Of a stretch of DNA of 64,000 nt, positions 35,948 through 44,144 are shown piece by piece. The stretch's first letter is position 1; each line of letters opens with the position of its first letter. Source of the DNA: Aquipseudomonas alcaligenes_A (GTDB taxonomy: Bacteria; Pseudomonadota; Gammaproteobacteria; Pseudomonadales; Pseudomonadaceae); assembly GCA_048595745.1 (NCBI GenBank), contig CP184361.1, one strand, 5' to 3'. Under the pieces are notes generated by a model. The model worked only from the letters and a program-made list of their open reading frames with translations, had not been told where the DNA came from and made no database searches. Both the position numbers and the translations under genes were made by a program.

Positions 35948-36448
35948 ATGTTCAAGCCCCTGACTCGCAACACGCCGCTCGCCTGCCTGCCTCATGACCA
36001 TTCGCGTTGCGTGGCGTCGGCCCTGGCCGAGGCCGAGTCGCTGTGCGCGAAGCAGGGCACGCGCCTGACCGCACTGCGCAAGCGAGTGCTGGAACTGGTG
36101 TGGGCCAGTCACAAGCCACTGGGCGCCTACGACATCCTGGCAGTGCTGAGCGAGGAAGACGGCCGCCGCGCCGCCCCGCCCACCGTCTACCGGGCGTTGG
36201 ACTTCCTGCTGGAGAACGGCCTGGTGCACCGTATTGCTTCACTCAATGCCTTCATTGGCTGCATCCACCCGGGTGAGCTGCACCAGGGCCAGTTCCTCAT
36301 CTGCAAGGCCTGTCATGCGGCCATCGAGCTGGAGCTGCCAAGCATCAGCGAGGCGATTGCCAGCGGCGCCCGCGCCGTAGGCTTTGCCGTCGAAAACCAG
36401 ACGGTGGAAGTCGTAGGCCTGTGCGCCGGCTGCCAGGGGGTGGCATGA
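35948..36448 (+). CDS. zur: Zur, zinc uptake regulator (Fur family)
   Basis: This zinc-dependent repressor has 166 residues (also called np20 in P. aeruginosa). It has an N-terminal winged helix with AAPPTVYRALDFLLENGLVHRI (DNA recognition) and a dimerisation domain with FIGCIHPGELHQGQFLICKACHAAIELE (metal site 1 and the structural CxxC). A second CxxC (GLCAGC) lies at the end. Both structural zinc cysteine pairs are present. It is first gene of zur-znuC-znuB; its stop overlaps znuC as ATGA. Confidence 0.94.
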   Translation: MFKPLTRNTPLACLPHDHSRCVASALAEAESLCAKQGTRLTALRKRVLELVWASHKPLGAYDILAVLSEEDGRRAAPPTVYRALDFLLENGLVHRIASLNAFIGCIHPGELHQGQFLICKACHAAIELELPSISEAIASGARAVGFAVENQTVEVVGLCAGCQGVA

Positions 36449-37236
36449 ACGATGCGCTGATTCGCCTCGAGGGTGTCAGTGTCGGTTTCGCCGGCCAGGA
36501 CGTGCTGCAAGATGTGCAATTGAGCCTGCGCGCCGGCGAAATCGTCACGCTGATCGGTCCCAACGGCGCCGGCAAGACCACCTTGGTGCGCACCGTACTC
36601 GGCCTGCTCAAGCCGGACCGCGGTAGCGTGCAGCGCAAGCCGCGCCTGCGCATCGGTTACATGCCGCAGAAGCTGCATGTCGATCCGACCCTGCCGCTCT
36701 CGGTGCTGCGCTTCCTGCGCCTGGTGCCGGGTGTCGACCGTAGCGCCGCAGCCGCCGCGCTGGCCGAAGTCGGCGCCAGCCAGGTGATCGACAGCCCGCT
36801 GCAGAGCATTTCCGGCGGCGAACTGCAGCGCGTGCTGCTGGCCCGCGCCCTGCTGCGCGAGCCCGAGCTGCTGGTGCTGGACGAGCCGGTGCAGGGTGTC
36901 GACGTCGCCGGCCAGGCCGAGCTGTACCGCCTGATCAGCCAGTTGCGCGACCGTCATGGCTGTGGCGTGCTGATGGTATCGCATGACCTGCATCTGGTGA
37001 TGAGCGCCACCGACCAGGTGGTTTGCCTGAACCGCCATGTGTGCTGCTCGGGTCACCCGGAACAGGTCAGCAACGATCCGGCCTTCGTCGAACTGTTCGG
37101 CCAGGACGCCAAGAGCCTGGCCGTCTACCACCATCACCACGACCACAGCCACGACCTGCATGGCACTGTGGTCAGTGAACCCGGCCTGCGCATTCACGGC
37201 CCGGCCCATGTCCACGGCCCAGGGTGCAAGCACTGA
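36445..37236 (+). CDS. znuC: ZnuC, zinc ABC transporter ATP-binding subunit
   Basis: This ATPase of the zinc importer has 263 residues. Motifs: Walker A GPNGAGKTT, signature ISGGELQRVLLARAL, Walker B LLVLDEPVQGVD, and switch His in MVSHDLHLVM. A C-terminal His-rich tail (VYHHHHDHSHDLHG and HVHGPGCKH) may buffer or sense zinc. I chose ATG 36445, which overlaps the zur stop; an upstream GTG would sit inside zur. It overlaps znuB by TGATG. Confidence 0.95.
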   Translation: MNDALIRLEGVSVGFAGQDVLQDVQLSLRAGEIVTLIGPNGAGKTTLVRTVLGLLKPDRGSVQRKPRLRIGYMPQKLHVDPTLPLSVLRFLRLVPGVDRSAAAAALAEVGASQVIDSPLQSISGGELQRVLLARALLREPELLVLDEPVQGVDVAGQAELYRLISQLRDRHGCGVLMVSHDLHLVMSATDQVVCLNRHVCCSGHPEQVSNDPAFVELFGQDAKSLAVYHHHHDHSHDLHGTVVSEPGLRIHGPAHVHGPGCKH

Positions 37237-38024
37237 TGCCCGATTTCCTCCTCAACGCACTGCTCGCCGGCCTGGCCCTGGCTCTGGTCGCCGGCCCACT
37301 CGGCTCCTTCGTGGTGTGGCGGCGCATGGCCTACTTCGGCGACACCCTGTCGCACGCCGCCCTGCTCGGCGTGGCGCTGGGCTTCCTGCTCGACCTCAGC
37401 CCGACCCTGGCGGTGACCGCTGGCTGCCTGTTGCTGGCCGTGCTGCTGGTGACCCTGCAGCAGCGCCAGCCGCTGGCCTCCGACACCCTGCTGGGTATCC
37501 TGGCGCCGACCACCCTGTCCCTCGGCCTGGTGGTGCTGAGCTTTATGGACGAAGTGCGCATCGACCTGATGGCCTACCTGTTCGGCGACCTGCTGGCGGT
37601 GAGCCGCACCGATCTGGCCTGGATCCTCGGCGGCAGCGCGCTGGTCCTGGCCCTGCTGCTGCCACTCTGGCGACGCCTGTTGGCGATCACCGTGCATGAG
37701 GAGCTGGCGCGGGTCGAGGGCCTGCCGGTGGCCGCCCTGCGCCTGGCACTGATGCTGCTGATCGCGGTGGTGATAGCCGTGGCGATGAAGATAGTCGGGG
37801 TGCTGCTGATCACCTCGCTGCTGATCATTCCGGCCGCCGCCGCCCAGCGCCATGCACGCACGCCGGAACAGATGGCCATCGGCGCCAGTTTCCTCGGCAT
37901 GCTCGCGGTAGCCGCGGGCTTGAGCCTCTCCTGGTTCCAGGACACACCCGCCGGGCCTTCTATCGTGGTATCAGCCGCAGCAATTTTCCTCGCAGGCTTT
38001 GCCCTGCCGCGTCGGGCCCGCTAG
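37236..38024 (+). CDS. znuB: ZnuB, zinc ABC transporter permease
   Basis: This is an ABC-3 family permease of 262 residues with about eight membrane helices. Conserved segments include GSFVVWRRMAYFGDTLSHAALLGVALG near the start, DLMAYLFGDLLAVSRTDL in the middle and KIVGVLLITSLLIIPAAAAQRHA, the usual coupling region. ATG 37236 overlaps the znuC stop; a GTG 12 bases upstream is less likely. It completes the importer with ZnuA from the divergent unit. Confidence 0.95.
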   Translation: MPDFLLNALLAGLALALVAGPLGSFVVWRRMAYFGDTLSHAALLGVALGFLLDLSPTLAVTAGCLLLAVLLVTLQQRQPLASDTLLGILAPTTLSLGLVVLSFMDEVRIDLMAYLFGDLLAVSRTDLAWILGGSALVLALLLPLWRRLLAITVHEELARVEGLPVAALRLALMLLIAVVIAVAMKIVGVLLITSLLIIPAAAAQRHARTPEQMAIGASFLGMLAVAAGLSLSWFQDTPAGPSIVVSAAAIFLAGFALPRRAR

Positions 38025-38077
38025 GATTGGGCGTTTTTTGTCCAGCCCAAAACGAAACAGAACCAGCGGGTCACATC

Positions 38078-39040
38078 ATGAACAAGCCAAGCCACCGTTA
38101 TCTTGCAGCGCTCGCTTTGAGCCTGCTGCTGGGCGAAGCCCGCGCCGACTACCGGACCGTGGACGAGCTGGTAGACGGCTTCAACCAGGTGTCGGCGCAG
38201 ATCGCCCGCGGCGAGCTACAGGCCGCCGAGGCCGGCCTGGACGCCCTGCGTCAGCGCACCGGGAGCAACGATGTGCGCATCGGCCAGTACCAGCGCGAGC
38301 TGGCCAGCGCCTACCTGCAGCAGGGCCGCCAGCAACTGCAGGCCGGCGACAAGGCCGGCGCCAGTGCCACCCTGGCCAAGGGCGAGCGCCATCTGGCCGC
38401 CACCTCTCCGGCATTCCGCCAGCAGTACCAGGCCGTTGTCGCCGAGGGCGGCAGCGTCAAGCCGGCAGCGGCACCCGTCGCGGCAGCCAAGCCACAGCCG
38501 GTGGCCAAGCCTGCCGAGGCGAAAGCCCCAGCGGAGCGCCGCGAAGATGTCGAACGCCGCCTGCGCGAAGCCGAAGCGACCATCGCCAGGCAGGAGGCCG
38601 AACGCGCCCGCCAGCAGCAGCTGGCCGAGGAGAAAGCCGCCGCCGAGCGCGAGGCCGCCCAACAGGCTGCCGCCGCCCAGGCCAAGCCAGCACCGGCAGT
38701 GCTGGCCAAGGTCGAGGAGCCCAAGCCCGCCGTGGCCGCCGCGCCGCGTGCGCGCCTGATCGACCCGAACGCCGCCAGCAGCAGCGTGCCCCTGCCGATG
38801 CTCGACGCCAACGATCGCGACAGCCTGCGTGACTTGCTCGACCAGGTCGCCGCCGATGTGGTTGCCTTCGACTGCGCGGTACGCCTGGAAGTCCGCGCGG
38901 CCAAGGACTACCCCTTCGTCGCCGCACTGCTCACCGCTAGGATCAAGAAGCTCGATCCAGGCTTCTCACCGCAATTCTCACCCGTGCTCAAGCCGGATCA
39001 GGAGCCGCGCCTGGTGCTGAGCCCGCAAAGCAACGGCTGA
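38078..39040 (+). CDS. Exported coiled-coil protein, PA5502-like hypothetical
   Basis: The function is not known to me. The 320-residue product has a signal peptide (MNKPSHRYLAALALSLLLGEARA), then a helical region with a TPR-like look (ELQAAEAGLDALRQRTGSNDVRIGQYQREL). An Ala/Pro/Lys linker and a charged coiled coil follow (about 155-210; ERREDVERRLREAEATIARQEAER). The C-terminal domain (about 245-320) has RDSLRDLLDQVAADVVAFDCAVRLEVRAAKDYPFVAALL. It follows znuB by 53 bases and could be in the zur operon. The same gene lies between znuB and metN in P. aeruginosa. Confidence 0.8.
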   Translation: MNKPSHRYLAALALSLLLGEARADYRTVDELVDGFNQVSAQIARGELQAAEAGLDALRQRTGSNDVRIGQYQRELASAYLQQGRQQLQAGDKAGASATLAKGERHLAATSPAFRQQYQAVVAEGGSVKPAAAPVAAAKPQPVAKPAEAKAPAERREDVERRLREAEATIARQEAERARQQQLAEEKAAAEREAAQQAAAAQAKPAPAVLAKVEEPKPAVAAAPRARLIDPNAASSSVPLPMLDANDRDSLRDLLDQVAADVVAFDCAVRLEVRAAKDYPFVAALLTARIKKLDPGFSPQFSPVLKPDQEPRLVLSPQSNG

Positions 39041-39053
39041 GCCCGGCAGCAAG

Positions 39054-39113
39054 ACAGTGCAGGGCGGGTGCGCCCCGCGCGGGGTAGACCCGCGGGGTGC
39101 AACCGCCCTGCTT
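39054..39113 (+). terminator. Long GC-rich inverted repeat, probable terminator after the znu-side operon
   Basis: GCAGGGCGG and CCGCCCTGC form the outer arms of a long imperfect hairpin with CCCGCGCGGG and CCCGCGGGG-type inner pairing. Only a weak T-rich stretch follows, so termination efficiency is uncertain. The rest of the gap to metN is AT-rich (39113-39185). Confidence 0.5.
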
Positions 39114-39276
39114 GCTTATGCCTTTCTGATAGCAATTCAGGCCAATAAAGACTAAGACCGCATAAACAAAGCGGCTAAAATGCCCGCCTTTCGGCCAACC
39201 GCCTACGCTTGCTGAAATCGCCGGCACCACCTATCTGCCGGCAGACAGCCTTCAACGTACCCACAAGGTTCGCTCC

Positions 39277-40284
39277 GTGATCGAGTTTCACCACGTCCAG
39301 AAGACCTATCGGGTCTCCGGGCGGGACGTTCCCGCCCTGCAGTCCACCGACCTGCGCATCGAGCAGGGTCAGGTGTTCGGCCTGATCGGCCATTCCGGCG
39401 CCGGCAAGAGCACCTTGCTGCGCCTGATCAACCGCCTCGAAGAGCCCTCGGCCGGCCGCATCCTGGTCGCCGGCGAGGACGTCACCGCCCTCGATGCCGA
39501 CGGTCTGCGCCGCTTCCGCCGCCAGGTCGGGATGATCTTCCAGCACTTCAACCTGCTGTCGTCGAAGACCGTCGCCGCCAACGTGGCCATGCCGCTGGAG
39601 CTGGCCGGCGAGCTTAGCCGCCAGCAGATCACCCAGCGCGTCGCGGAACTGCTGGCCCGCGTCGGCCTCAGCGAGCATGCCAACAAGTACCCGGCGCAGC
39701 TCTCCGGTGGCCAGAAGCAGCGCGTCGGCATCGCCCGCGCACTGTCGACCAACCCGAAGATCCTGCTGTGCGATGAGGCCACCAGCGCGCTGGACCCGCA
39801 GACCACCGCGCAGGTGCTGCAGCTGCTGGCCGAGATCAACCGCGAGCTGGGCCTGACGATCGTCCTCATCACCCACGAGATGGATGTGATCCGTCGCGTC
39901 TGCGACCAGGTGGCGGTGATGGATGGCGGCTCCATCGTCGAGCAGGGACCGGTGGCCCAGGTGTTCCTCCACCCGCAGCACCCGACCACCCGGCGCTTCG
40001 TCCAGGAGGACGAGCAGGTCGACGAGAATGAGCAGCGCGACGACTTCGCCCATGTCAGCGGCAAGATCCTGCGCCTGACCTTCCAGGGCGAGGCCACCTA
40101 CGCGCCGCTGCTCGGCACCGTGGCGCGCGAGACCGGCGTGGACTACAGCATCCTCGCCGGGCGCATCGACCGCATCAAGGACACCCCCTATGGCCAGTTG
40201 ACCCTGGCCCTGACCGGCGGCGACATCGACGCCGCGCTGGCGCGCTTCCAGGCCGCCGACGTGCACCTGGAGGTGCTGCGATGA
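39277..40284 (+). CDS. metN: MetN, methionine ABC transporter ATPase
   Basis: This is the ATPase of the D/L-methionine importer. The 335-residue protein starts with GTG. Motifs: Walker A GHSGAGKST, signature LSGGQKQRVGIARAL, Walker B ILLCDEATSALDP, switch ITHEMDVI. The C-terminal NIL domain (about 260-335; LTFQGEATYAPLLGTVARETGVDYSILAGRID) binds methionine and gives substrate inhibition in relatives. It overlaps metI by four bases. Neighbours metI and metQ confirm the call. Confidence 0.95.
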   Translation: MIEFHHVQKTYRVSGRDVPALQSTDLRIEQGQVFGLIGHSGAGKSTLLRLINRLEEPSAGRILVAGEDVTALDADGLRRFRRQVGMIFQHFNLLSSKTVAANVAMPLELAGELSRQQITQRVAELLARVGLSEHANKYPAQLSGGQKQRVGIARALSTNPKILLCDEATSALDPQTTAQVLQLLAEINRELGLTIVLITHEMDVIRRVCDQVAVMDGGSIVEQGPVAQVFLHPQHPTTRRFVQEDEQVDENEQRDDFAHVSGKILRLTFQGEATYAPLLGTVARETGVDYSILAGRIDRIKDTPYGQLTLALTGGDIDAALARFQAADVHLEVLR

Positions 40285-40961
40285 TCGAGTCCCTGCTGAC
40301 TCGCTGGCTGCCCAATGTCGACTGGCAGGAGATCGGCTACGCCAGCCTCGACACCCTCAACATGCTGGGCGGCGCCACCCTGTTCACCGTGCTGCTCGGC
40401 CTGCCGCTGGGTGTGCTGCTGTTCCTCACCGGCCCGCGGCAGATGTTCGAACAGCGCGCGCTGTATGCCGTGCTGTCGCTGGTGGTGAACGTGCTGCGCT
40501 CGGTGCCGTTCGTGATCCTGCTGATCCTGATGATCCCGCTGACCGTGCTGATCACCGGCACCTCGCTGGGCGTCGCCGGCGCCATCCCACCGCTGGTGGT
40601 GGGCGCCACGCCGTTCTTCGCGCGCCTGGTGGAGACCGCCCTGCGCGAGGTGGATCGCGGCATCATCGAGGCGACCCAGGCGATGGGCGCCAGCACCCTG
40701 CAGATCATCTTCCGCGCCCTGCTGCCGGAGGCGCTGCCGGGGCTGATCGCGGCCACCACCGTGACCGCCATCACCCTGGTGTCCTACACCGCGATGAGCG
40801 GCCTGATCGGCGGCGGCGGCCTCGGCGACCTGGCCGTGCGCTACGGCTACCAGCGCTACCAGCCGGACGTGATGGCGGTCACCGTCATCCTCCTGCTGGT
40901 CCTGGTGCAGGTGCTGCAGATGGTCGGCGACAGGCTGGTCATCCACTTCTCGCGCAAATAG
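40281..40961 (+). CDS. metI: MetI, methionine ABC transporter permease
   Basis: This inner-membrane permease of 226 residues has five or six helices. The binding-protein-dependent transport signature is EATQAMGASTLQIIFRALLPEALPGL, the coupling helix that meets MetN. LRSVPFVILLILMIPLTVLITGTSLG is a conserved MetI block. The ATG overlaps the metN stop, and metQ follows after 77 bases. Confidence 0.95.
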   Translation: MIESLLTRWLPNVDWQEIGYASLDTLNMLGGATLFTVLLGLPLGVLLFLTGPRQMFEQRALYAVLSLVVNVLRSVPFVILLILMIPLTVLITGTSLGVAGAIPPLVVGATPFFARLVETALREVDRGIIEATQAMGASTLQIIFRALLPEALPGLIAATTVTAITLVSYTAMSGLIGGGGLGDLAVRYGYQRYQPDVMAVTVILLLVLVQVLQMVGDRLVIHFSRK

Positions 40962-41038
40962 ACGATTTCGCCACACCTAGAACAGCGGGCGACCGGCCAC
41001 CCATCGGACCCCGCGCCACACCCCACAAGGAGCTGAAC

Positions 41039-41818
41039 ATGAAGAAACTGCTGACTGCCCTGGCCGCCGCTGCGGCCCTCACCTCCGCCGCCGCACACGC
41101 TGGCGAGATCAGTGTCGCGGCCACCGCCGTGCCGCACGCGGAACTCCTCGAGTTCGTCAAACCGGCCCTGGCCAAAGAGGGCGTCGACCTCAAGATCAAG
41201 GTCTTCACCGACTACGTACAGCCCAACGTGCAGGTCGCCGAAGGCCGCCTGGACGCCAACTTCTTCCAGCACCAGCCGTACTTGGACGAGTTCAACGCCT
41301 CGCGCGGCACCGCCCTGGTGAGCATCGCCGGCGTGCACGTCGAGCCCTTCGGCGCCTACTCCAGCAAGATCAAGAAGCTCGACGAGCTGAGCGAAGGCGC
41401 CCAGGTAGTGATCCCCAACGACGCCACCAACGGCGGCCGCGCCCTGCTGCTGCTGCAGAAGGCCGGCGTGATCAAGCTGAAGGACGGCGCCGGCATCACC
41501 GCGACCGTCAAGGACATCGCCGAAAACCCGAAGGGCATCAAGGTGCGTGAGCTGGAAGCAGCCACCCTGCCGCGCGTGCTGGCCCAGGTTGACCTGGCGC
41601 TGATCAACACCAACTACGCTCTGGAAGCCGGCCTCAACCCGACCAAGGACGCCCTGGTGATCGAAGGCGCCGACTCGCCCTACGTCAACATCCTGGTGAC
41701 CACCGCCGAGCAGAAGGACAACGCCGATCTGCAGAAGCTGGCCAAGGCCCTGCACACCCCGGAGGTGAAGAAGTTCATCGCCGACCAGTACAAGGGTGCC
41801 GTGGTTCCGGCGTTCTGA
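41039..41818 (+). CDS. metQ: MetQ, methionine-binding protein
   Basis: This is the periplasmic binding protein of the importer, 259 residues, NlpA family. The signal peptide (MKKLLTALAAAAALTSAAAHA) has no lipobox Cys, so it should be a free periplasmic protein, unlike the lipoprotein MetQ of E. coli. Family signatures: VQPNVQVAEGRLDANFFQHQPYLD, VHVEPFGAYSSKIKKLDEL, VVIPNDATNGGRALLLLQKAG and NTNYALEAGLNPTKDAL. AAGGAG precedes the ATG. A terminator follows. Confidence 0.95.
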   Translation: MKKLLTALAAAAALTSAAAHAGEISVAATAVPHAELLEFVKPALAKEGVDLKIKVFTDYVQPNVQVAEGRLDANFFQHQPYLDEFNASRGTALVSIAGVHVEPFGAYSSKIKKLDELSEGAQVVIPNDATNGGRALLLLQKAGVIKLKDGAGITATVKDIAENPKGIKVRELEAATLPRVLAQVDLALINTNYALEAGLNPTKDALVIEGADSPYVNILVTTAEQKDNADLQKLAKALHTPEVKKFIADQYKGAVVPAF

Positions 41819-41836
41819 TCGCGTCAGCTGCCCACG

Positions 41837-41865
41837 AAAAGCCCGCTCATCGAGCGGGCTTTTTT
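41837..41865 (+). terminator. Bidirectional terminator after metQ
   Basis: AGCCCGCT (41840-41847) and AGCGGGCT (41853-41860) pair around CATCG, with five T after on the plus strand and four on the minus strand. It closes metNIQ and probably the convergent membrane-protein gene. Confidence 0.9.
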
Positions 41866-42542
41866 CATTCCGGCTGACGCCATAGCCAGGCCGCCAGCCA
41901 GAAGAACCAGAGCAGGGCAAGCAGCGAGGCGGGCATACTCCAGTTCATCGCCCGTTCGGAGAAGCCATCGTGCCCCTGCAGCAGGGCAGCCAGCAGATTG
42001 GCGCCCCCGGCCAGCAGCACACCGAACGCCAGGCCACGCGGCGCCGGGCGGCTCAGCCACAGCGCCGGCGCATACAACAGCAGGCTGATGGCGAAGCCCA
42101 GGCCGAACAGCGCGGCCAGGCCCGCCTCGATCTGCCGCACGCCAAAGGTGGCGGCAAACAGCTGGCTCCTGAGCGGTTCCTCGGCGTGCGCCCACTGGTC
42201 GACCATCAACTTCAGCGCCACGCCATCCACCGCTTGCAGGGCAAAAGCCAGGGCCAGGCTGGCCAGCGCGCAGGCCGCTCCGAACAACGCCCAGACCCCG
42301 GACTTACCGGCGCGCAGGCGCCAGGTCAGCGCCAGCAGGGCGAGCACACCGAGCAGCACGCCCAGCAGCTGGATCAGATGGCTAGCCAGCCAATGGTGGT
42401 CGGCGGCGTACTCGGCGAAGGCCGCAGCGGCATCCCAGGGCGCTGCCTGCATCGGATGCAGTGAAGTGCCCAATGTCAGTAGCAGGGCGCCGCAAAAGGC
42501 GGCGCCGGCCCCCAGGCGCGAACAGTAGCGGGTATCGATCAT
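41865..42542 (-). CDS. Hypothetical integral membrane protein at the end of the oxidase cluster
   Basis: I do not recognise a named family. The 225-residue protein has about six membrane helices (for example GAGAAFCGALLLTLGTSLHP, LIQLLGVLLGVLALLALTWRL and FGVRQIEAGLAALFGLGFAISLLLYAPALWL) and looks like DUF4386-type four-to-six-helix proteins. It is the last gene of a minus-strand run, 25 bases after senC, so it may share the oxidase-cluster transcript. It lies where the synteny with P. aeruginosa switches. Confidence 0.7.
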   Translation of the reverse strand: MIDTRYCSRLGAGAAFCGALLLTLGTSLHPMQAAPWDAAAAFAEYAADHHWLASHLIQLLGVLLGVLALLALTWRLRAGKSGVWALFGAACALASLALAFALQAVDGVALKLMVDQWAHAEEPLRSQLFAATFGVRQIEAGLAALFGLGFAISLLLYAPALWLSRPAPRGLAFGVLLAGGANLLAALLQGHDGFSERAMNWSMPASLLALLWFFWLAAWLWRQPE

Positions 42543-42567
42543 CTGCGCCCTCCCTGGCGCGCTGTCC

Positions 42568-43206
42568 TCAGCCGTCGCTGAGCAGCAACTGTGGCAACTG
42601 CGCGGCCAGCTTGTCGTTGTTCAGCGGCGCACGGATGAAACCACGCTGACGGCCATCCGGACCGATGATGACCAGGTTGCCGCTGTGGTCGACGGTGTAG
42701 TTTTCCTTGCTGGTATCCGCAGGAATGAAGGGGATGCTGACGGCGCTGGCGAGCTTCTGGATGTCGGCCTGGGCACCGGTCAGCCCCTGGAACCCGGCAT
42801 CGAAGAAGCCCAGGTATTTCTTCAGCTGCTCGGGGGTGTCGCGGTGCGGGTCAACCGTCACCAGCACCACGCGCAGCTTGTCCTTGGTCTCGGCGGGCAG
42901 CATGCCCTGCAGCTGACGCAGCTGCGCCAGGGTCGCCGGGCAGATGTCGGGGCAGAAGGTGTAGCCGAAGAACAGCAGGCTCCACTTGTCCTTGAGCTGA
43001 TCGAGCTGCACCGGCTGGCCGTCCTGGTCGGTCAGCGCCAGGCCCGGCAGGCTGCGGCTCTGCGGCAGCAGGACGATACCGGCATCGAGCATCGCCACCT
43101 TGTCGGTGCCGTCGCCCTTGCTGTTCAGCACCTTGTTGACGGTAAGCCCCAGCACCAGGGCGACGAAGGCGGCGAGGACAATGACGGTCTTGTGGGTACG
43201 GCTCAT
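42568..43206 (-). CDS. senC: SenC/Sco1 family copper chaperone
   Basis: This membrane-anchored thioredoxin-fold protein delivers copper to the CuA centre of oxidase subunit II. The 212-residue protein has an N-terminal helix (VIVLAAFVALVLGLTVNKVL). It has the copper-binding CxxxC in FFGYTFCPDICPATLAQL and the distal His in NYTVDHSGNLVIIGPDG. All three ligands are present. It lies downstream of the heme O synthase gene in the oxidase cluster. A second, more diverged Sco-like gene lies at 45243-45830. Confidence 0.93.
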   Translation of the reverse strand: MSRTHKTVIVLAAFVALVLGLTVNKVLNSKGDGTDKVAMLDAGIVLLPQSRSLPGLALTDQDGQPVQLDQLKDKWSLLFFGYTFCPDICPATLAQLRQLQGMLPAETKDKLRVVLVTVDPHRDTPEQLKKYLGFFDAGFQGLTGAQADIQKLASAVSIPFIPADTSKENYTVDHSGNLVIIGPDGRQRGFIRAPLNNDKLAAQLPQLLLSDG

Positions 43207-43230
43207 GAAATCTCTCTTGGGTTCGGCGCG

Positions 43231-44130
43231 CTACACGTTGAGCAGCAGGTAGTGGTCGACGAGCAGGGCGATGAACAGCAGGAACAGGTACCAGATACTG
43301 TACTTGAAGGTGTTGATCGCCGCGTGCGGTCGGCTGTCACGGTACAGCACCCAGGCCCAGAACATGAAGCGCCCGCCGAGCAGCAGTGCAGCCACGAGAT
43401 AGAGCGGCCCGCTCATGTGAATGGCGTAGGGCAGCAGGGTCACGGCGAGCATCGCCGCGGTATACAGCAGGATGTGTACCTTGGTGTAGTGCTCACCATG
43501 GGTCACCGGCAGCATGGGGATGTCCGCCTTGGCGTATTCCTCCTTGCGGTGGATGGCCAGGGCCCAGAAGTGCGGCGGCGTCCAGGCGAAGATGATCAGC
43601 ACCAGCAGCAGCGGCTCGGCGCTCAGGTGCCCGGTGGCGGCGACCCAGCCGAGCAGCGGCGGCGCGGCGCCAGCCAGGCCGCCGATGACGATGTTCTGCG
43701 GCGTGGCACGCTTGAGGAAGCCGGTATAGAGCACCGCATAGCCGAGCAGCGAGGCCAGGGTCAGCCAGGCAGTCAGCTCGTTGGTGAAGGCCAGCAACAG
43801 CGCCTGGCCGGCCACCGCCAGGAGCAGGGCGAAGCCCAGCGCCGCCGGCACCGTGACCCGCCCGGCGGTCACCGGACGCTTGTGGGTGCGCGCCATAATC
43901 GAGTCGATGCGCCGGTCCACCACATGGTTGACCGCAGCCGCCGCGCCGGCACACAGGCCGATGCCGAGGTTGCCGAACACCAGCACGGTCCAGGGCACGC
44001 CGGCGCGGGTGGCGAGGAACATGCCGACCAGCGAGGTGATCAGCATCAGCAGCACCACCTTCGGCTTGGTCAGCTCCAGATAGTCGCGCCAGCTGGCGGC
44101 TTCGGAGTGGGCTCGCAGCACAGTAGCCAT
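43231..44130 (-). CDS. cyoE: Heme O synthase (protoheme IX farnesyltransferase)
   Basis: The enzyme adds a farnesyl group to heme B, the first step to heme A. The 299-residue membrane protein of the UbiA family has nine helices. The prenyl-diphosphate sites are NHVVDRRIDSIMARTHKRPV (first Asp-rich motif, about 95-114) and the second loop near YTGFLKRATPQNIVIGGLAGAAPPLLGW. It is next to ctaA, which acts on its product. Also called ctaB; it serves the aa3 oxidase here. Confidence 0.95.
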   Translation of the reverse strand: MATVLRAHSEAASWRDYLELTKPKVVLLMLITSLVGMFLATRAGVPWTVLVFGNLGIGLCAGAAAAVNHVVDRRIDSIMARTHKRPVTAGRVTVPAALGFALLLAVAGQALLLAFTNELTAWLTLASLLGYAVLYTGFLKRATPQNIVIGGLAGAAPPLLGWVAATGHLSAEPLLLVLIIFAWTPPHFWALAIHRKEEYAKADIPMLPVTHGEHYTKVHILLYTAAMLAVTLLPYAIHMSGPLYLVAALLLGGRFMFWAWVLYRDSRPHAAINTFKYSIWYLFLLFIALLVDHYLLLNV

Positions 44131-44144
44131 GGCATCTCTCCTTC

